Shown here: one piece after another, positions 33,940 to 43,675 of the stretch | How positions within the stretch are numbered: the stretch's first letter is position 1 | How the letters are laid out: every line of letters begins with the position of its first letter | Origin: Lentzea aerocolonigenes | Lineage (GTDB): Bacteria > Actinomycetota > Actinomycetes > Mycobacteriales > Pseudonocardiaceae | DNA: 64,000 nt | Direction: 5' to 3' | NCBI RefSeq assembly: GCF_000974445.1 | Contig: NZ_BBOJ01000010.1 | Span: 248,001 to 312,000 of the forward strand | The notes under the pieces: model-generated | What the model saw: only the letters and a program-made list of their open reading frames with translations | The model's database searches: none | Told to the model about the DNA's origin: nothing | Position numbers and translations under genes: made by a program

Positions 33940-35748
33940 ATGGCAACGATCGATGAACGCCGCGCAACGGCGCAGGCCGACCAGCAGCGAGCAGTGCGCC
34001 TGCCGGCTCCGCTCTACATCCAGGCCTGCCCTGGTGCAGGCAAGACCAGGGTGATCGTCGAGAGGCATCTTTCCGGCGAACGCAGTGGAGCAAGACGCGG
34101 GCGGGCCGCGGTCTCCTTCACCAACGTGGCGTGCGACGAGATCCACCGCCGGTGCCGTGAAGCCGGCCAACCTCATCTCGCGGCGTTCCCGAACTTCGTT
34201 GGCACGATTGACGCCTTCCTGTGGCGCTATCTCGTTCGGCCCTTCCTTTCGCCCGATCGCATGTGGCACAGGATCGACTCATGGGATCGCATCGACGCCA
34301 CTGTCGTGGTGAACGGGACTCACCCGCACACGATGAGGCTGAACGACTTTCAATGGAGCCGCGACCCCGATTCGAGTGAGTGCAGAGCACAGCTCCTGCC
34401 GAAGCGGCGCAACAGGAAGGTTTTCCAGTCACTGTCAAAACAGAACCTTCTTCAGGCAGCCGCCAGAGCTGCCGTCCGCAGGCGAGATGATCTGGCCAAG
34501 CAGGGTCACGTCACCGGGCACGAGATTCGCATAAGGGCCCTGCGCCAGCTACGCGAAGACGGCCGCAAGACGACCGCCCTCCTGGCAACCCGGTTCGACG
34601 AGATCATCGTCGACGAAGCCCAGGACTGTTCGGCGCTGGATCTGGCGATCCTCACCGAACTTCGCGAAGCCGGAGTCCCTCTGGTGTTCGTCTGCGATCC
34701 AGACCAAGCGATCTACGAGTTCCGCGGCGCGCTGCCCGACAGCGTGCGACACTTCGGCAAGTCACTTGGCAAGCAGATCACCCTGGCAGGCAACTGGCGC
34801 AGTAGCAACGCGATCTGCGGCCTGGCCGCGACGCTTCGTGCCAGTGCGACCGCGCGGCCGCCGGACGACGCCGTAGGACCCAACCACGACGAAGCGGCCG
34901 GCATTCTGCTGATCCAGACCGCTGGATCGCAACCTGAACAGGCGTTGACCACGTTCAACGCTCACGCAGACGCGATGGCCATCGCACCAGAACGTCGTCT
35001 GGCGCTCGCTCACGCCGCCGCGAGGCTACCCAACACCACGCACACCACGGCGTCGATTCCGCCCGAGAACTCTTCGGCCAGAGTGGCTTGGGCGGCCACC
35101 ATCGTCAATGCGGTCAGCAGCTCCACGTCACTTCGCAACACCGCATACGAGATCCTTCAGCGCGCCCTACTTCGGTTCTGGTACACCGATGACGACACCG
35201 GCAACCGCACCGTCGCTGCGATCTGCGACACCCTCGAACTCGATCAGTGGCGGCTCCGTCGACTGGCAGCACAACTCGCGAGCGCCCTCTCCAAAGTCGA
35301 CGAAGGAACCTTCGCATCATGGTGCACCACCGCGAACACCACGATGAAGCGCCTGCCGCCCCATCCGGAGATGACACGCAGGAGTTCCAGCGGCAGCCTG
35401 CGAGCGGGCAACCTCGCAAGCGCAACCCCGCGCACCGCTGGTGGCGTGCCCAAGTCACAGCTCGCCAGCGTCACTCGCGCAAGCGTGGTGCACCAGGTCA
35501 AAGGCGAAGAGGAAGACGCGGTCCTCGTCATCGTGCCCGCCGACGATCGGACGGATGCACTCATCGATGCATGGGTATCAGGCGAACATCCGCCCGAACT
35601 GGCTGAAAGCCTCAGAGTGCTCTACGTCGCGGCGACCCGAGCCCGGCGGCTCCTCGCCATAGCCCTGCCTGATGACTCGCCCAACCGCGTTGCGGCCCAT
35701 CTCAAGGAACGAGAGGTGCCTTTCGAACTCATCATCCCGAAGCCCTGA
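33940..35748 (+). CDS. gajB: Gabija GajB-like UvrD/Rep helicase
   Basis: This 602-residue superfamily 1 helicase has Walker A ACPGAGKT (29-36), motif Ia FTNVACDEI, motif II VDEAQD (about 223-228), motif III CDPDQAIYEFRGA, motif V HQVKGEEEDAVLV and motif VI VLYVAATRARRLL. It lacks the C-terminal extensions of UvrD/PcrA proper and is the length expected of GajB-type partners. In Gabija, GajB binds GajA and is thought to be activated by DNA ends. ATG 33940 follows CGGAGGGG (33927-33934) inside the end of gajA, showing tight coupling; an upstream in-frame start at 33919 is less likely. Confidence 0.8.
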   Translation: MATIDERRATAQADQQRAVRLPAPLYIQACPGAGKTRVIVERHLSGERSGARRGRAAVSFTNVACDEIHRRCREAGQPHLAAFPNFVGTIDAFLWRYLVRPFLSPDRMWHRIDSWDRIDATVVVNGTHPHTMRLNDFQWSRDPDSSECRAQLLPKRRNRKVFQSLSKQNLLQAAARAAVRRRDDLAKQGHVTGHEIRIRALRQLREDGRKTTALLATRFDEIIVDEAQDCSALDLAILTELREAGVPLVFVCDPDQAIYEFRGALPDSVRHFGKSLGKQITLAGNWRSSNAICGLAATLRASATARPPDDAVGPNHDEAAGILLIQTAGSQPEQALTTFNAHADAMAIAPERRLALAHAAARLPNTTHTTASIPPENSSARVAWAATIVNAVSSSTSLRNTAYEILQRALLRFWYTDDDTGNRTVAAICDTLELDQWRLRRLAAQLASALSKVDEGTFASWCTTANTTMKRLPPHPEMTRRSSSGSLRAGNLASATPRTAGGVPKSQLASVTRASVVHQVKGEEEDAVLVIVPADDRTDALIDAWVSGEHPPELAESLRVLYVAATRARRLLAIALPDDSPNRVAAHLKEREVPFELIIPKP

Positions 35749-36126
35749 CTCCGACCGGAGAACGCAAGGCTTACGGCTCAGCACTCGAAGTACCGAGTTG
35801 TCCAAGGAGGACAGCGTTACCACGTGTGTTCGAGAACGTGCCGCGTGTCCACGCTTGCCGGCACCGATATCAGTCAACCGCTGCCGCTCACGTTCACCAA
35901 CCGGCAGGTCCTTGATGTCGTGGGCTTCCTCTTGCACATCGTGGACGCCGCGAACGATCAGTCCACCCAGTGTGTTCGCCCTCGCGGAGGCGTCCTTCGC
36001 CACTCCTCGACAGCTTTCCTTTATCCGGTCCGAAAGGTCGCCGTGTGGGATCACGATCAGTCTCGAGTCGAGGTTCGGGGCGTCACGGACCACAGGCCGA
36101 CGGCCCTGTCAGATCCTCCCTGGTGA
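35749..36126. other. Gap between gajB and the next gene, no supported gene
   Basis: About 380 bases in which several overlapping frames are open on both strands, but none shows a recognisable domain, good ribosome-binding site or neighbour coupling. It may contain a remnant or the terminators of the convergent genes. Confidence 0.3.
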
Positions 36127-37074
36127 TCAGCGGCGGAAGGGGCGACGTGGATCCCTCGGCGACATGTTGTCGAACGGCCTGAACCAGGCAGACGGGGTGT
36201 AGTCGCCCATGCCGAGGTACTGGTTCTCGTCATCGTCCGGAGCTTCGATGCCGTCACGACTCGGGTCGAACAACGCGAGAATGTCGGTGTCCTGGAACAG
36301 AACATCTACCAGCATGCCCCAGTCGAGATCATCAGGATGCTCTGGCAACTCGCTGAAGCGGTCCTCCAGCCCCGACCAGCCATCCGTGACCGCCGCCTGT
36401 GCCGTCGTCAGCATCAGGTGCAGCGCCATCTCCTCGGCCGCGCAACTCGGCTGTGGCCACTGGCCGGCCGTCAGGTCCGCGCGGAGATCGTCGAACGACC
36501 GCGCCGCCTGCCGGCGCCAGATTGCGTCCTGCCGCCAGGTGATGCGCGGGAACGCGTCGAACACCATCCACAACTCCGCAGATCCAACAGGATCATCGCC
36601 GTGTGCGATCACATCGTCGAAGGCCTGATCCGCCAGCAGAGCCGCCATAGTCCACAACACCGCGGCAGTCCGCGGAGTCACCTGGAAGCCACCGCATTTC
36701 TCACACGACGGCAGACCGCACTCACAGGCGTCGAACAGCTCCGCAAAGTCCGGCGACACCGACCGCGAACGACCGTCCGCACCGGTCTCCCCTACCGAGT
36801 ATTGGGCGCCACCGACCTCGACACCGTCGACTTCGACGATGGCGTCCGGATCCAGCAGGAGTGACAGAGCCGCTGCCGGGTCACCTGCGACGTCCTCGCG
36901 TTCAGCGGCACGCAGTTCTTCTTGCGCCTGCTCGGAATCGTCGTCCACGGCGAACACCATCTCGTCGATGTACGCCAGCGCCGCGCGTTCCAACGCGGCC
37001 GCGTCGACCACGTCCAGTTCGATCTCCGCGGTGACTGTGAACCGCCGCCTGGCCATGGCATCGTCGTCGACCAT
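36127..37074 (-). CDS. Hypothetical acidic protein with a Cys-rich centre
   Basis: A 315-residue acidic protein. The N-terminal ~80 residues alternate strand and helix (RRFTVTAEIELDVVDAAALERAAL). The centre has CECGLPSCEKCGG near residue 115, a C-x-C-x5-C-x2-C cluster that could bind zinc, followed by a helical region rich in Trp and Asp. No nuclease, ATPase or membrane motif is visible. It faces the Gabija-like pair convergently. It may be defence-island cargo or the last gene before the chromosomal tRNA. Confidence 0.55.
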   Translation of the reverse strand: MVDDDAMARRRFTVTAEIELDVVDAAALERAALAYIDEMVFAVDDDSEQAQEELRAAEREDVAGDPAAALSLLLDPDAIVEVDGVEVGGAQYSVGETGADGRSRSVSPDFAELFDACECGLPSCEKCGGFQVTPRTAAVLWTMAALLADQAFDDVIAHGDDPVGSAELWMVFDAFPRITWRQDAIWRRQAARSFDDLRADLTAGQWPQPSCAAEEMALHLMLTTAQAAVTDGWSGLEDRFSELPEHPDDLDWGMLVDVLFQDTDILALFDPSRDGIEAPDDDENQYLGMGDYTPSAWFRPFDNMSPRDPRRPFRR

Positions 37075-37302
37075 GCGTGGAGCCTAGAACTAACAACCCC
37101 TGCCGCCGCGTTGATTTCAGACCCGTTCAGGCCACATCGCGCCGGTTCGACGCAGTTCAGGACGGTTCGGCAGATTCACCCGTTCGTGGACGACCCCATT
37201 TGCCGTTGGCCAAAAAGAAGGAGCCACTGGCTCCTGATTCGCTCCTTCATCGGCCTGTTGATCATGAAGTAGATGATCAAGCGAAGATCGTTTTGAGCGC
37301 AC

Positions 37303-37346
37303 GAAAAAGCCCGCTGACCTGGGCTTTCACCCAGAATCAGCGGGCT
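37303..37346 (-). terminator. Rho-independent terminator of tRNA-Pro
   Basis: A 10-bp stem (AGCCCGCTGA at 37308-37317 with its complement at 37337-37346), capped by an inner CTGGG/CCCAG pair, is followed on the minus strand by CTTTTTCG. It lies only 11 bases past the tRNA 3' end, so it should end the tRNA transcript. Confidence 0.75.
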
Positions 37347-37357
37347 GATTCAGACCG

Positions 37358-37431
<74 letters not shown>

Positions 37432-37532
37432 GCCACACTCCCGGTCTCCCGGCGTGCAGAAAGAATCCTACAACACCGCGGACAGAGATCAAAAACGGCC
37501 CCCACCACAGGCTCCGAGCTGCGGAAATACGG

Positions 37533-37557
37533 CGGGGACCCGAAGTTCGGGTCCCCG
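37533..37557. terminator. Perfect hairpin between histidine kinase and tRNA-Pro
   Basis: CGGGGACCCGAA (37533-37544) pairs exactly with TTCGGGTCCCCG (37546-37557), forming an 11-bp stem with a three-base loop. It lies about 50 bases beyond the histidine kinase stop and likely terminates that minus-strand operon before the tRNA. Confidence 0.7.
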
Positions 37558-37604
37558 CGTCCCTCGGTCCGACCGATCCCCCGATCCTCGACCGACACCG
37601 AGAA

Positions 37605-38717
37605 CTATGCGTTGGCGGCGTCGCGGGCGCCACCTCCGAAAGTCGAGTCTTGTCCGTCAACCTTCGACTTACCCGGTGGTAGGACGGCGCTGACGCTGAA
37701 GCCGCCGTCCGCCCGGTACGAGGTGGTCAGGGTGCCGCCGGCCAGGCGGACGCGTTCGGACAGGCCGTGGAGGCCGGCGCCGCCTTTTTCGCCCTGTGCG
37801 GGGAGGTCGCCGGGGCCGTTCACCACGGAGACTCGCACGGGGGACGATCGGTCCACGGTCACCGTCACGGTGGCGCCTGGGGCGTGTTTCGTCACGTTCG
37901 TCAGCGACTCCTGGACCACCCTGAACAGTGCGCGAGACACCGCTGGCGACAGGGCGGCGTCGCCCGTTTCCGACAGCGTCACGGAGACGCCGGCCACCCT
38001 GGCTCGGTCCACCAGTTCCTGGACGGTCGGGTAGGACGTGTCGGAGTTCAGCAGGCCCAGGGCGGCTCGCATCTCCGACAGCGATTCCTTTGCCAGGGCG
38101 CGTAATCGGAGTGCTGTTTCGCGCACGGTGGGGTCGGTGGCGGTGGCGGCCAGGGCGGCGGACTCCACGGCGATCAGGGTGGCGTGGTGGCCCACCGCGT
38201 CGTGGATTTCGCGGGCTATGCGGGCTCGTTCCGCGGCTCTGGCCGAGGTTTCCTGGGCTTCCAGTTCCGCTGCTCTGGCTCGGCGGGTTTCGTACAGGGA
38301 CTGGGTCAGGTCCTTGCGGGTGGTGACGAGGGCGCCCAACGCCGTGGGGGCGCCTGCCAGGCCGAACGCGAAGGCTGTGGCGAGCAGCAACGCGCCCAGG
38401 GGGATGGTCTCGGTCAGCAGGACCGGGATGATGGCGGCAGCGGTCTGCAGGCTCACCCAGAAGAGCTGGACCGGGATGGACTTCTCCGTGCGTCCCAGGC
38501 GGAACTGGGCCACCAGGGCCGGTGCCCAGCCCAGTCCGCCTGCCACGGCGGGGACGCACAGCAGCGAAGCCAGCCAGGGCCAGCGCAGGCGCACGGACAG
38601 CAGGAGTGAGGCGCCCACCGCGGTCCACAGCGACCACGGGAACGGGCGGTCTTCGGTCAGCAGGACCACTCCCGTGGTGATGCCCACGGTGAGGACCTCG
38701 CCGACTAACGGTTTCAC
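37605..38717 (-). CDS. Two-component sensor histidine kinase (HisKA_3 / NarL-type)
   Basis: A 370-residue kinase. Four to five transmembrane helices fill residues ~5-150, with no large extracytoplasmic domain, so it may sense membrane state. A coiled linker is followed by the HisKA_3 phosphoacceptor motif AREIHDAVGHHATLI (His near 190) and a HATPase domain with FRVVQESLTNVTKHAP and GGAGLHGLSERV. It is the DesK/NarX-like subgroup. GTG 38717 overlaps the response-regulator stop (GTGA), so the pair is coupled. The signal is unknown. Confidence 0.85.
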   Translation of the reverse strand: MKPLVGEVLTVGITTGVVLLTEDRPFPWSLWTAVGASLLLSVRLRWPWLASLLCVPAVAGGLGWAPALVAQFRLGRTEKSIPVQLFWVSLQTAAAIIPVLLTETIPLGALLLATAFAFGLAGAPTALGALVTTRKDLTQSLYETRRARAAELEAQETSARAAERARIAREIHDAVGHHATLIAVESAALAATATDPTVRETALRLRALAKESLSEMRAALGLLNSDTSYPTVQELVDRARVAGVSVTLSETGDAALSPAVSRALFRVVQESLTNVTKHAPGATVTVTVDRSSPVRVSVVNGPGDLPAQGEKGGAGLHGLSERVRLAGGTLTTSYRADGGFSVSAVLPPGKSKVDGQDSTFGGGARDAANA

Positions 38718-39343
38718 CACACACCGACCTGGTGCGCGACCAGAGCCGCCTGCACCCGGTTTTCCACGCCCAGTTTCGTCAGGACCGTCGAGACGTAGCT
38801 CTTCACCGTCGCCTCGGACAGGCAGAGTTCCTCGGCGATCGAGTGGTTCGAGCGGCCGCCGGCGAGCAGTTCCAGCACCTGGCGTTCGCGGGCGCTCAAC
38901 GAATCCAGCTGGCGGTTGGCGCGGAAGCCTCGCAGGCGTGGGAGCAGGCGGGCGGTGATGCGCGGGTCCAGGACGGCGCCGCCCGCTGCCAGGTCGACGA
39001 CGGCGCGGACCAGGGTGTCGGGCTCGGCGTCCTTCAGCAGGAAGCCCTGGGCGCCGAGGTCCAGGGCTGTCGCCACGTAGTCGTCCAGGTCGAACGTCGT
39101 CAGCACGGCGATCGCGGGCGGGGTGGCCCACGTCCTCAGGCGGCGCACCGCCTCCAGGCCGTCGACACCGGGCATCTGCACGTCGACCAGCACGACGTCC
39201 GGCAGGTGGGCCAGGGTGACTTCGACGAGTTCGGCACCGTCGGACGCCTCGCCGACCACCTCCACCCGCCCGTCGGCTTCCAGGAGGACTTTCAGGCCCC
39301 GCCGCAGCAGGGCCTCGTCGTCGGCTAGCACCACTCGTACGGC
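38714..39343 (-). CDS. LuxR/NarL-family response regulator
   Basis: A 209-residue regulator with a receiver domain (VRVVLADDEALLRRGL; phosphorylated Asp in VVLVDVQMPG near 54; Thr in LTTFD; Lys in LLKDA) and a C-terminal LuxR helix-turn-helix (SARERQVLELLAGG and ATVKSYVSTVLTKLG). It is encoded directly before its kinase. GTG 39343 is preferred because it places the conserved VRVVLADDE at the N-terminus; the frame also opens at GTG 39364. Confidence 0.88.
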   Translation of the reverse strand, partial: AVRVVLADDEALLRRGLKVLLEADGRVEVVGEASDGAELVEVTLAHLPDVVLVDVQMPGVDGLEAVRRLRTWATPPAIAVLTTFDLDDYVATALDLGAQGFLLKDAEPDTLVRAVVDLAAGGAVLDPRITARLLPRLRGFRANRQLDSLSARERQVLELLAGGRSNHSIAEELCLSEATVKSYVSTVLTKLGVENRVQAALVAHQVGVW

Positions 39344-39390
39344 CACGAACCCAACCAACCGCACCCCATGCCAAAGAGCAACCAGTGCGG

Positions 39391-40809
39391 TTACTTCTTC
39401 GAAGCGCCAGCCTTCTTCTTCTCGCGCACGCGCACGGAGATCCGGACCGGGCTGCCCTCGAAGCCGAACTCCTCACGCAGCTTGCGCTCGATGAACCGGC
39501 GGTACGAAGCCTCCAGGAAACCGGTCGTGAACAGCACGAACGTCGGCGGCCGGGTCGAGGCCTGGGTTGCGAACAGCACCTTGGGCTGCTTGCCGCCGCG
39601 CACCGGCGGCGGGGTCGCGGCGATCAGGTCCGACAGCCACTGGTTCAGGCGGCCGGTCGGCACGCGCGTGTCCCACGAGTTCAGCGCCGTGCGCAGCGCG
39701 GGCGCCAGCTTGTGCACCGCGCGGCCGGTCAGCGCCGAGATGTTGACCTTGTCCGCCCACGGCACGCGCACCAGGCCACGTTCGAGCTCGCGGATCATCT
39801 CGTTGCGGCGGTCCTCGTCGACGAGGTCCCACTTGTTGAACGCCAGCACGCACGCGCGGCCCGACTCGACGACCATCGTCAGCACACGCAGGTCCTGCTC
39901 CGACAACGGCTCGTGCGCGTCCAGCAGCACGATCGCGACCTCGGCGGTCTCGATCGCGGACTTGGTGCGCAGCGAGGCGTAGTACTCGGCGCCGCTCTCG
40001 AACTTCACCCGCTTGCGCAGGCCCGCGGTGTCGACGAACCTCCAGATCTCGCCGTCGAGCTCCACCAGCGAGTCGACCGGGTCGACGGTGGTGCCCGCGA
40101 CCGAGTCGACGACCGAGCGGTTCTCGCCCGTCAGGCGGTTCAGCAGCGACGACTTGCCCACGTTCGGCTTGCCCACCAGCGCCACGCGCCGGGGGCCGCC
40201 GCCACGCGCGCCGAAGTCGTCGCGCGGGGTCTCCGGCAGCTTGGCGAGGATCACGTCGAGCAGGTCGCCGGAGCCGCGGCCGTGCAGACCGGACACCGGG
40301 AACGGCTCGCCGAGCCCCAGCGACCACAGCGACGCGACGTCGGCCGTCAGCCGGTCGTCGTCCACCTTGGACGCACAGAGGATCACCGGCTTCTTCGACC
40401 GGCGCAGGACCTTCGCGACGGCCTCCTCGGTCGTCGTCGCGCCCACCGTCGCGTCCACGACCACGAGGATCACGTCCGCGGTCGCCATCGCGAGCTCGGC
40501 CTGGGCGGCGACGGCGGCCTGCAGGCCCTGCGCGTCCGGCTCCCAGCCGCCCGTGTCGACCACGGTGAACTTGCGGCCGTTCCACAGCGCGTCGTACGCC
40601 ACTCGGTCACGCGTCACGCCCGGCACGTCCTGCACCACGGCCTCTCGCCGGCCGATGATGCGGTTGACCAGCGTGGACTTGCCGACGTTCGGCCGTCCGA
40701 CCACCGCGAGCACCGGCTGCGGCGGCGCGGCCTCCTCAGCGTCCTCGGAAAGGTCGTCGAAGGCTGACCAGTCGGCCTCGTCCTCCCAGGTGCCGTCCAG
40801 GTCCGTCAT
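39391..40809 (-). CDS. der: Ribosome-assembly GTPase Der (EngA)
   Basis: The 472-residue protein has two tandem G domains, each with G1 (GRPNVGKST at about 38-46 and GKPNVGKSS at about 215), G3 (DTGGW and DTAGL) and G4 (ASKVD and NKWD), followed by the KH-like C-terminal domain with [19 protein letters not shown]. Der is essential for 50S subunit maturation. The acidic N-terminal extension of ~35 residues is usual in actinobacteria. It overlaps plsC by four bases (ATGA). Confidence 0.97.
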   Translation of the reverse strand: MTDLDGTWEDEADWSAFDDLSEDAEEAAPPQPVLAVVGRPNVGKSTLVNRIIGRREAVVQDVPGVTRDRVAYDALWNGRKFTVVDTGGWEPDAQGLQAAVAAQAELAMATADVILVVVDATVGATTTEEAVAKVLRRSKKPVILCASKVDDDRLTADVASLWSLGLGEPFPVSGLHGRGSGDLLDVILAKLPETPRDDFGARGGGPRRVALVGKPNVGKSSLLNRLTGENRSVVDSVAGTTVDPVDSLVELDGEIWRFVDTAGLRKRVKFESGAEYYASLRTKSAIETAEVAIVLLDAHEPLSEQDLRVLTMVVESGRACVLAFNKWDLVDEDRRNEMIRELERGLVRVPWADKVNISALTGRAVHKLAPALRTALNSWDTRVPTGRLNQWLSDLIAATPPPVRGGKQPKVLFATQASTRPPTFVLFTTGFLEASYRRFIERKLREEFGFEGSPVRISVRVREKKKAGASKK

Positions 40810-41438
40810 CGTCTTCCCTCACTCACACGAAGTCCATCGAGTTCGGCGACCAGTGTCGCCAGGCGATCGCGCACCTGCTCGGTGGCAACGCCGAGGGCCG
40901 CCCGCCCCTTCCCCTCAGGAAGGTGGAACGGCTCACCGATCAGCACGTCGACCTCGGGCCGCCAGCCCTTGGCCTGGTAGGTCCCGCGGCAGGCGATCGG
41001 CAGCACCATCGCGTTCGACGTCTTGGCCAGCCACGCCGCACCGTTCTGCGCGCTCGCCACGTCACCCTCACCGCGCGTGCCCTCGGGGAACACCCCGATC
41101 ACGCCGCCGGCCTTGAGCACGGACAACGCGCTGGTCAGCGCGGTGCGATCGGCTTCTCCCCGCTTGACGGGGATCTGTCCGATCTTGCCCAGCAGGTAGC
41201 CGACGACGCCCTTGAACATCTCCTGCTTGATCAGGAACGTCACGCGCCGGGGCACCACCCCGAACAGGATCGGCCCGTCAGCCGCCGAGCTGTGGTTGGC
41301 GACGACGACCACGCCGCCGCTCAAGGGTACGCGGTCGCGCCCGTGCACCCGAATCCGGAACTGCCACGCGTACGGCACGCGTGCGATCCACCTGCCGAAG
41401 TCGGTCAGCCACGGCGAGCTTCCGCCGGGAAGGGTCAC
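40806..41438 (-). CDS. plsC: 1-acyl-glycerol-3-phosphate acyltransferase (PlsC family)
   Basis: A 210-residue acyltransferase with the catalytic NHSSAADG (N-H-x4-D) near residue 47 and FPEGTR near 118, the hallmarks of LPLAT enzymes that add the second acyl chain in phospholipid synthesis. It lies between cmk and der with four-base overlaps on both sides, the conserved actinobacterial order. Genomes carry several PlsC-like genes, so this copy's substrate is not certain. Confidence 0.85.
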   Translation of the reverse strand: MTLPGGSSPWLTDFGRWIARVPYAWQFRIRVHGRDRVPLSGGVVVVANHSSAADGPILFGVVPRRVTFLIKQEMFKGVVGYLLGKIGQIPVKRGEADRTALTSALSVLKAGGVIGVFPEGTRGEGDVASAQNGAAWLAKTSNAMVLPIACRGTYQAKGWRPEVDVLIGEPFHLPEGKGRAALGVATEQVRDRLATLVAELDGLRVSEGRR

Positions 41439-42178
41439 CCGGTCACCCGCAGCCCGCGTCGCTCGACGAGGTCCAGCAGGGCGTCCACGGTGCCCGCGAG
41501 GTCGAGCTCGGTCGTGTCCACCTCGACCGCGTCGGAGGCGGCCCTCAACGGCGACACCGCGCGCGACGAGTCGTAGTTGTCGCGCCGCTGCACATCGGCC
41601 AGCACTACGTCCACAGTGGACACACGTCCGGCCGCGTTGTCCTGTTTGGTCCTGCGCTGCGCACGCGCGTCCGCCGACGCCGTCAGGTAGACCTTCAACG
41701 GGGCGTCCGGCGACACGACCGTGCCGATGTCACGACCCTCGACCACGATGCCGCCGACGTCACCGACCGCGTCCGCGATGATCGCCCGCTGCTGCGCCAC
41801 GAGCAGCTCCCGCACGTGCTTCGCCGCCGAGACCGGCGACACCGCCAGCGTCACCTCGGGCCCGCGGATCTCGGCCGACACGTCGTCGCCGTCCAGCGTG
41901 ATGCCCGGCTTGGCGGGATCCGTGCCGACCACGAGCACGGCGTTGTCCGCGACCTCGGCGACCTTGACCTCGTCGGCCGGGTCGACCCCGGCCCGCAGCA
42001 CCGCCACCGTGATCGCCCGGTACATCGAGCCGGTGTCGAGGTAGCGGGCGTCCAGCGCCATCGCGAGACGCTTCGCCACGGTCGACTTGCCGGTGCCGGA
42101 CGGTCCGTCGAGTGCCACCACACCGCGCAACTGACCCTGGCCCACCGCAGCTCCCTCCGAGACGCCCACAGCGTTCAT
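41435..42178 (-). CDS. cmk: Cytidylate kinase
   Basis: The 247-residue kinase has the P-loop ALDGPSGTGKST near residues 22-33, the substrate motif YLDTGSMYRA, VEGRDIGTVV and the lid motif DARAQRR. It phosphorylates CMP and dCMP to the diphosphates. It overlaps plsC by four bases and belongs to the aroH-cmk-plsC-der block. The first ~17 residues precede the conserved core, so a slightly later start is possible. Confidence 0.95.
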   Translation of the reverse strand: MNAVGVSEGAAVGQGQLRGVVALDGPSGTGKSTVAKRLAMALDARYLDTGSMYRAITVAVLRAGVDPADEVKVAEVADNAVLVVGTDPAKPGITLDGDDVSAEIRGPEVTLAVSPVSAAKHVRELLVAQQRAIIADAVGDVGGIVVEGRDIGTVVSPDAPLKVYLTASADARAQRRTKQDNAAGRVSTVDVVLADVQRRDNYDSSRAVSPLRAASDAVEVDTTELDLAGTVDALLDLVERRGLRVTG

Positions 42179-42221
42179 TGTGCCTGGTGCGAAGGCTCAC
42201 ACCGGCAGCGGGGCGTGATCG

Positions 42222-42584
42222 TCAGTGGTTCAGATCGGTGCGCAGCGCCGCCGCACCGCGCAGGTAGACGTGCTTGACCGACGACCGGGGCAGATCGGTC
42301 TCGACGTGCGCCAGGAGCCGGATCACCCGCGGCATGGCGCCGGGGACCGCGATCTCGGTCGCCGACAGCAGCGGCACGTCCGACAGACCGGCCTGGCGCG
42401 CGGCGTAGGCGGGGAACTCCGACGTGAGGTCGGGCGTCGCGGTGAGGACCACGCTGATCAGGTCGTCCGGCGTCAGCGCGTTGCGTTCCAGGACCTCGCG
42501 CACCAGCTCGGCCGTGGCCTCCAGCACCAGGTCGCGCGAGTCCGCGTCGATCTGCGTGGCTCCCCTGATCGCACGCACCGCCAT
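42222..42584 (-). CDS. aroH: Chorismate mutase, AroH type
   Basis: A 120-residue protein that matches the trimeric AroH-class chorismate mutase over its whole length: VRAIRGATQIDADS at the N-terminus, SVVLTATPDLTSEFPA, and VKHVYLRGAAALR at the C-terminus, including Arg6 (in AIRGAT) and the YLRGA arginine typical of the active site. It converts chorismate to prephenate for Phe/Tyr synthesis. It is 43 bases upstream of cmk. Confidence 0.92.
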   Translation of the reverse strand: MAVRAIRGATQIDADSRDLVLEATAELVREVLERNALTPDDLISVVLTATPDLTSEFPAYAARQAGLSDVPLLSATEIAVPGAMPRVIRLLAHVETDLPRSSVKHVYLRGAAALRTDLNH

Positions 42585-42612
42585 GCCGACGACCCTACCG
42601 TCCTCTTGGGAG

Positions 42613-42927
42613 TCAGCCCTCCAGCACCATGTTGGGGTACCGCAGGGTGAGACCCAGCAGGTTCACGACGTAGGCCGCCCACCCGCCGCCGAGCAGCACG
42701 AGCCGCCGCTCGCCGAGCACGGTCGCGGTCTCGATCAGCACGTGCAGGCCGCTCGACCCGATGAACGCCAGGTCGGTCAGGTCGACCACCACGTCGCCGT
42801 CCCCGGCGGCGCAGGCCAGGGCCAGTTCCGACCGCAGCAGGTCGCTGGTGTTCAGGTCGACCTCACCGGTCAGCGTCACCACCGCGCCGTGGCGACGTAC
42901 CTCCAGCAGGCCTGGTCCGGGTTCCAT
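42613..42927 (-). CDS. STAS-domain anti-sigma-factor antagonist
   Basis: A 104-residue STAS protein. LTGEVDLNTSDLLRSEL is followed by VVDLTDLAFIGSSGLHVLIE, where the serine pair in IGSSGL is the usual phosphorylation site in SpoIIAA/RsbV proteins. It would release a sigma factor by binding an anti-sigma kinase when unphosphorylated. The HATPase-receiver gene ten bases upstream on the same strand is its likely partner. ATG 42927 puts the domain at the N-terminus. Confidence 0.85.
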   Translation of the reverse strand: MEPGPGLLEVRRHGAVVTLTGEVDLNTSDLLRSELALACAAGDGDVVVDLTDLAFIGSSGLHVLIETATVLGERRLVLLGGGWAAYVVNLLGLTLRYPNMVLEG

Positions 42928-42937
42928 CGTGGGTGCC

Positions 42938-43675
42938 TCACGAGTCGGGAGACAGCAGGTCGCGCACCGCCGCGAGCACGCGGAGCGGGTGCGCGGGTTT
43001 CGGTAGATATGCATCGGCAACACCGGCGGCCGGCTCGATAGCCGAAACGGCTACCACCGGTACTCCGGACGTCCGCGCCTCCGCCGCGAACCTCGTCCCC
43101 TCGCCGCGGGACGTCAGCAGGTCGACCACCGCCAGCGCCGGCGGTGACTCCAGTGCCGACTCGGCCGCCGCCACCGTCGTCACCAGTGTCGCCTCGTAGC
43201 CCTCGGCGTGCAGGAACGCCGCCAGCGACTGACCGGAGAACCGGTCACCGTCCACGAGCAGCACGCGCGGACGTCCCGACGGGGCGAGCACGTCCGGGAC
43301 GGTCGACCAGAGCCGCACGAGCGCGCGCACGACCGTGCCGGGCCAGGTCGGTCTGCCCGGCCGCACCTGGACCTCGTCGGCGATGCCGAACAGCAGGGGC
43401 AGGCCCAGCGGGCGGACGGAGGCGCCGTCGTAGTCGAACACGCCGTCGTCCTCGATCGTCAGCAACACTGCCTGATCGCGCGGCTCCCACGTCACCCCCA
43501 CGACGGAGGCGCCCGCGCGCCGCACCGCGTTGTCCGCCGCCTCGGACACCGCGAGCAGCACGTCCCGCGCGTCGTCGCCGTTGAGCCCCGACGCGCCGGC
43601 CAGGTCCCGCACGAAGGTCCGGATCTCGGGCAACGAGCCGGGGATCGCCGGGAACCAGCGCGTCTGGGCGTTCAT
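42938..43675 (-). CDS. RsbW-like HATPase fused to a receiver domain
   Basis: This 245-residue protein has an N-terminal GHKL ATPase of the anti-sigma kinase type (about 1-125: DVLLAVSEAADNAVRRAG is the N box, LTIEDDG the G1 box). A C-terminal response-regulator receiver domain (about 140-243) has the acidic pair in LLVDGDR, the phosphoacceptor Asp in LAVVDLL and Lys in YLPKP. A kinase switched by a receiver could link a two-component signal to the STAS partner downstream. Its start overlaps the stop of the upstream TPR gene by one base. Confidence 0.8.
   Translation of the reverse strand: MNAQTRWFPAIPGSLPEIRTFVRDLAGASGLNGDDARDVLLAVSEAADNAVRRAGASVVGVTWEPRDQAVLLTIEDDGVFDYDGASVRPLGLPLLFGIADEVQVRPGRPTWPGTVVRALVRLWSTVPDVLAPSGRPRVLLVDGDRFSGQSLAAFLHAEGYEATLVTTVAAAESALESPPALAVVDLLTSRGEGTRFAAEARTSGVPVVAVSAIEPAAGVADAYLPKPAHPLRVLAAVRDLLSPDS

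Noticed and set aside
35578-36093. 171-codon minus-strand frame overlapping gajB
   Set aside because: Overlaps the conserved helicase end by about 170 bases and shows no recognisable domain.
37605-39476. Single 623-codon frame covering the histidine kinase and upstream DNA
   Set aside because: The first ~250 codons lie over the response regulator in another frame and are Arg/Pro-rich; the real kinase starts at GTG 38717.
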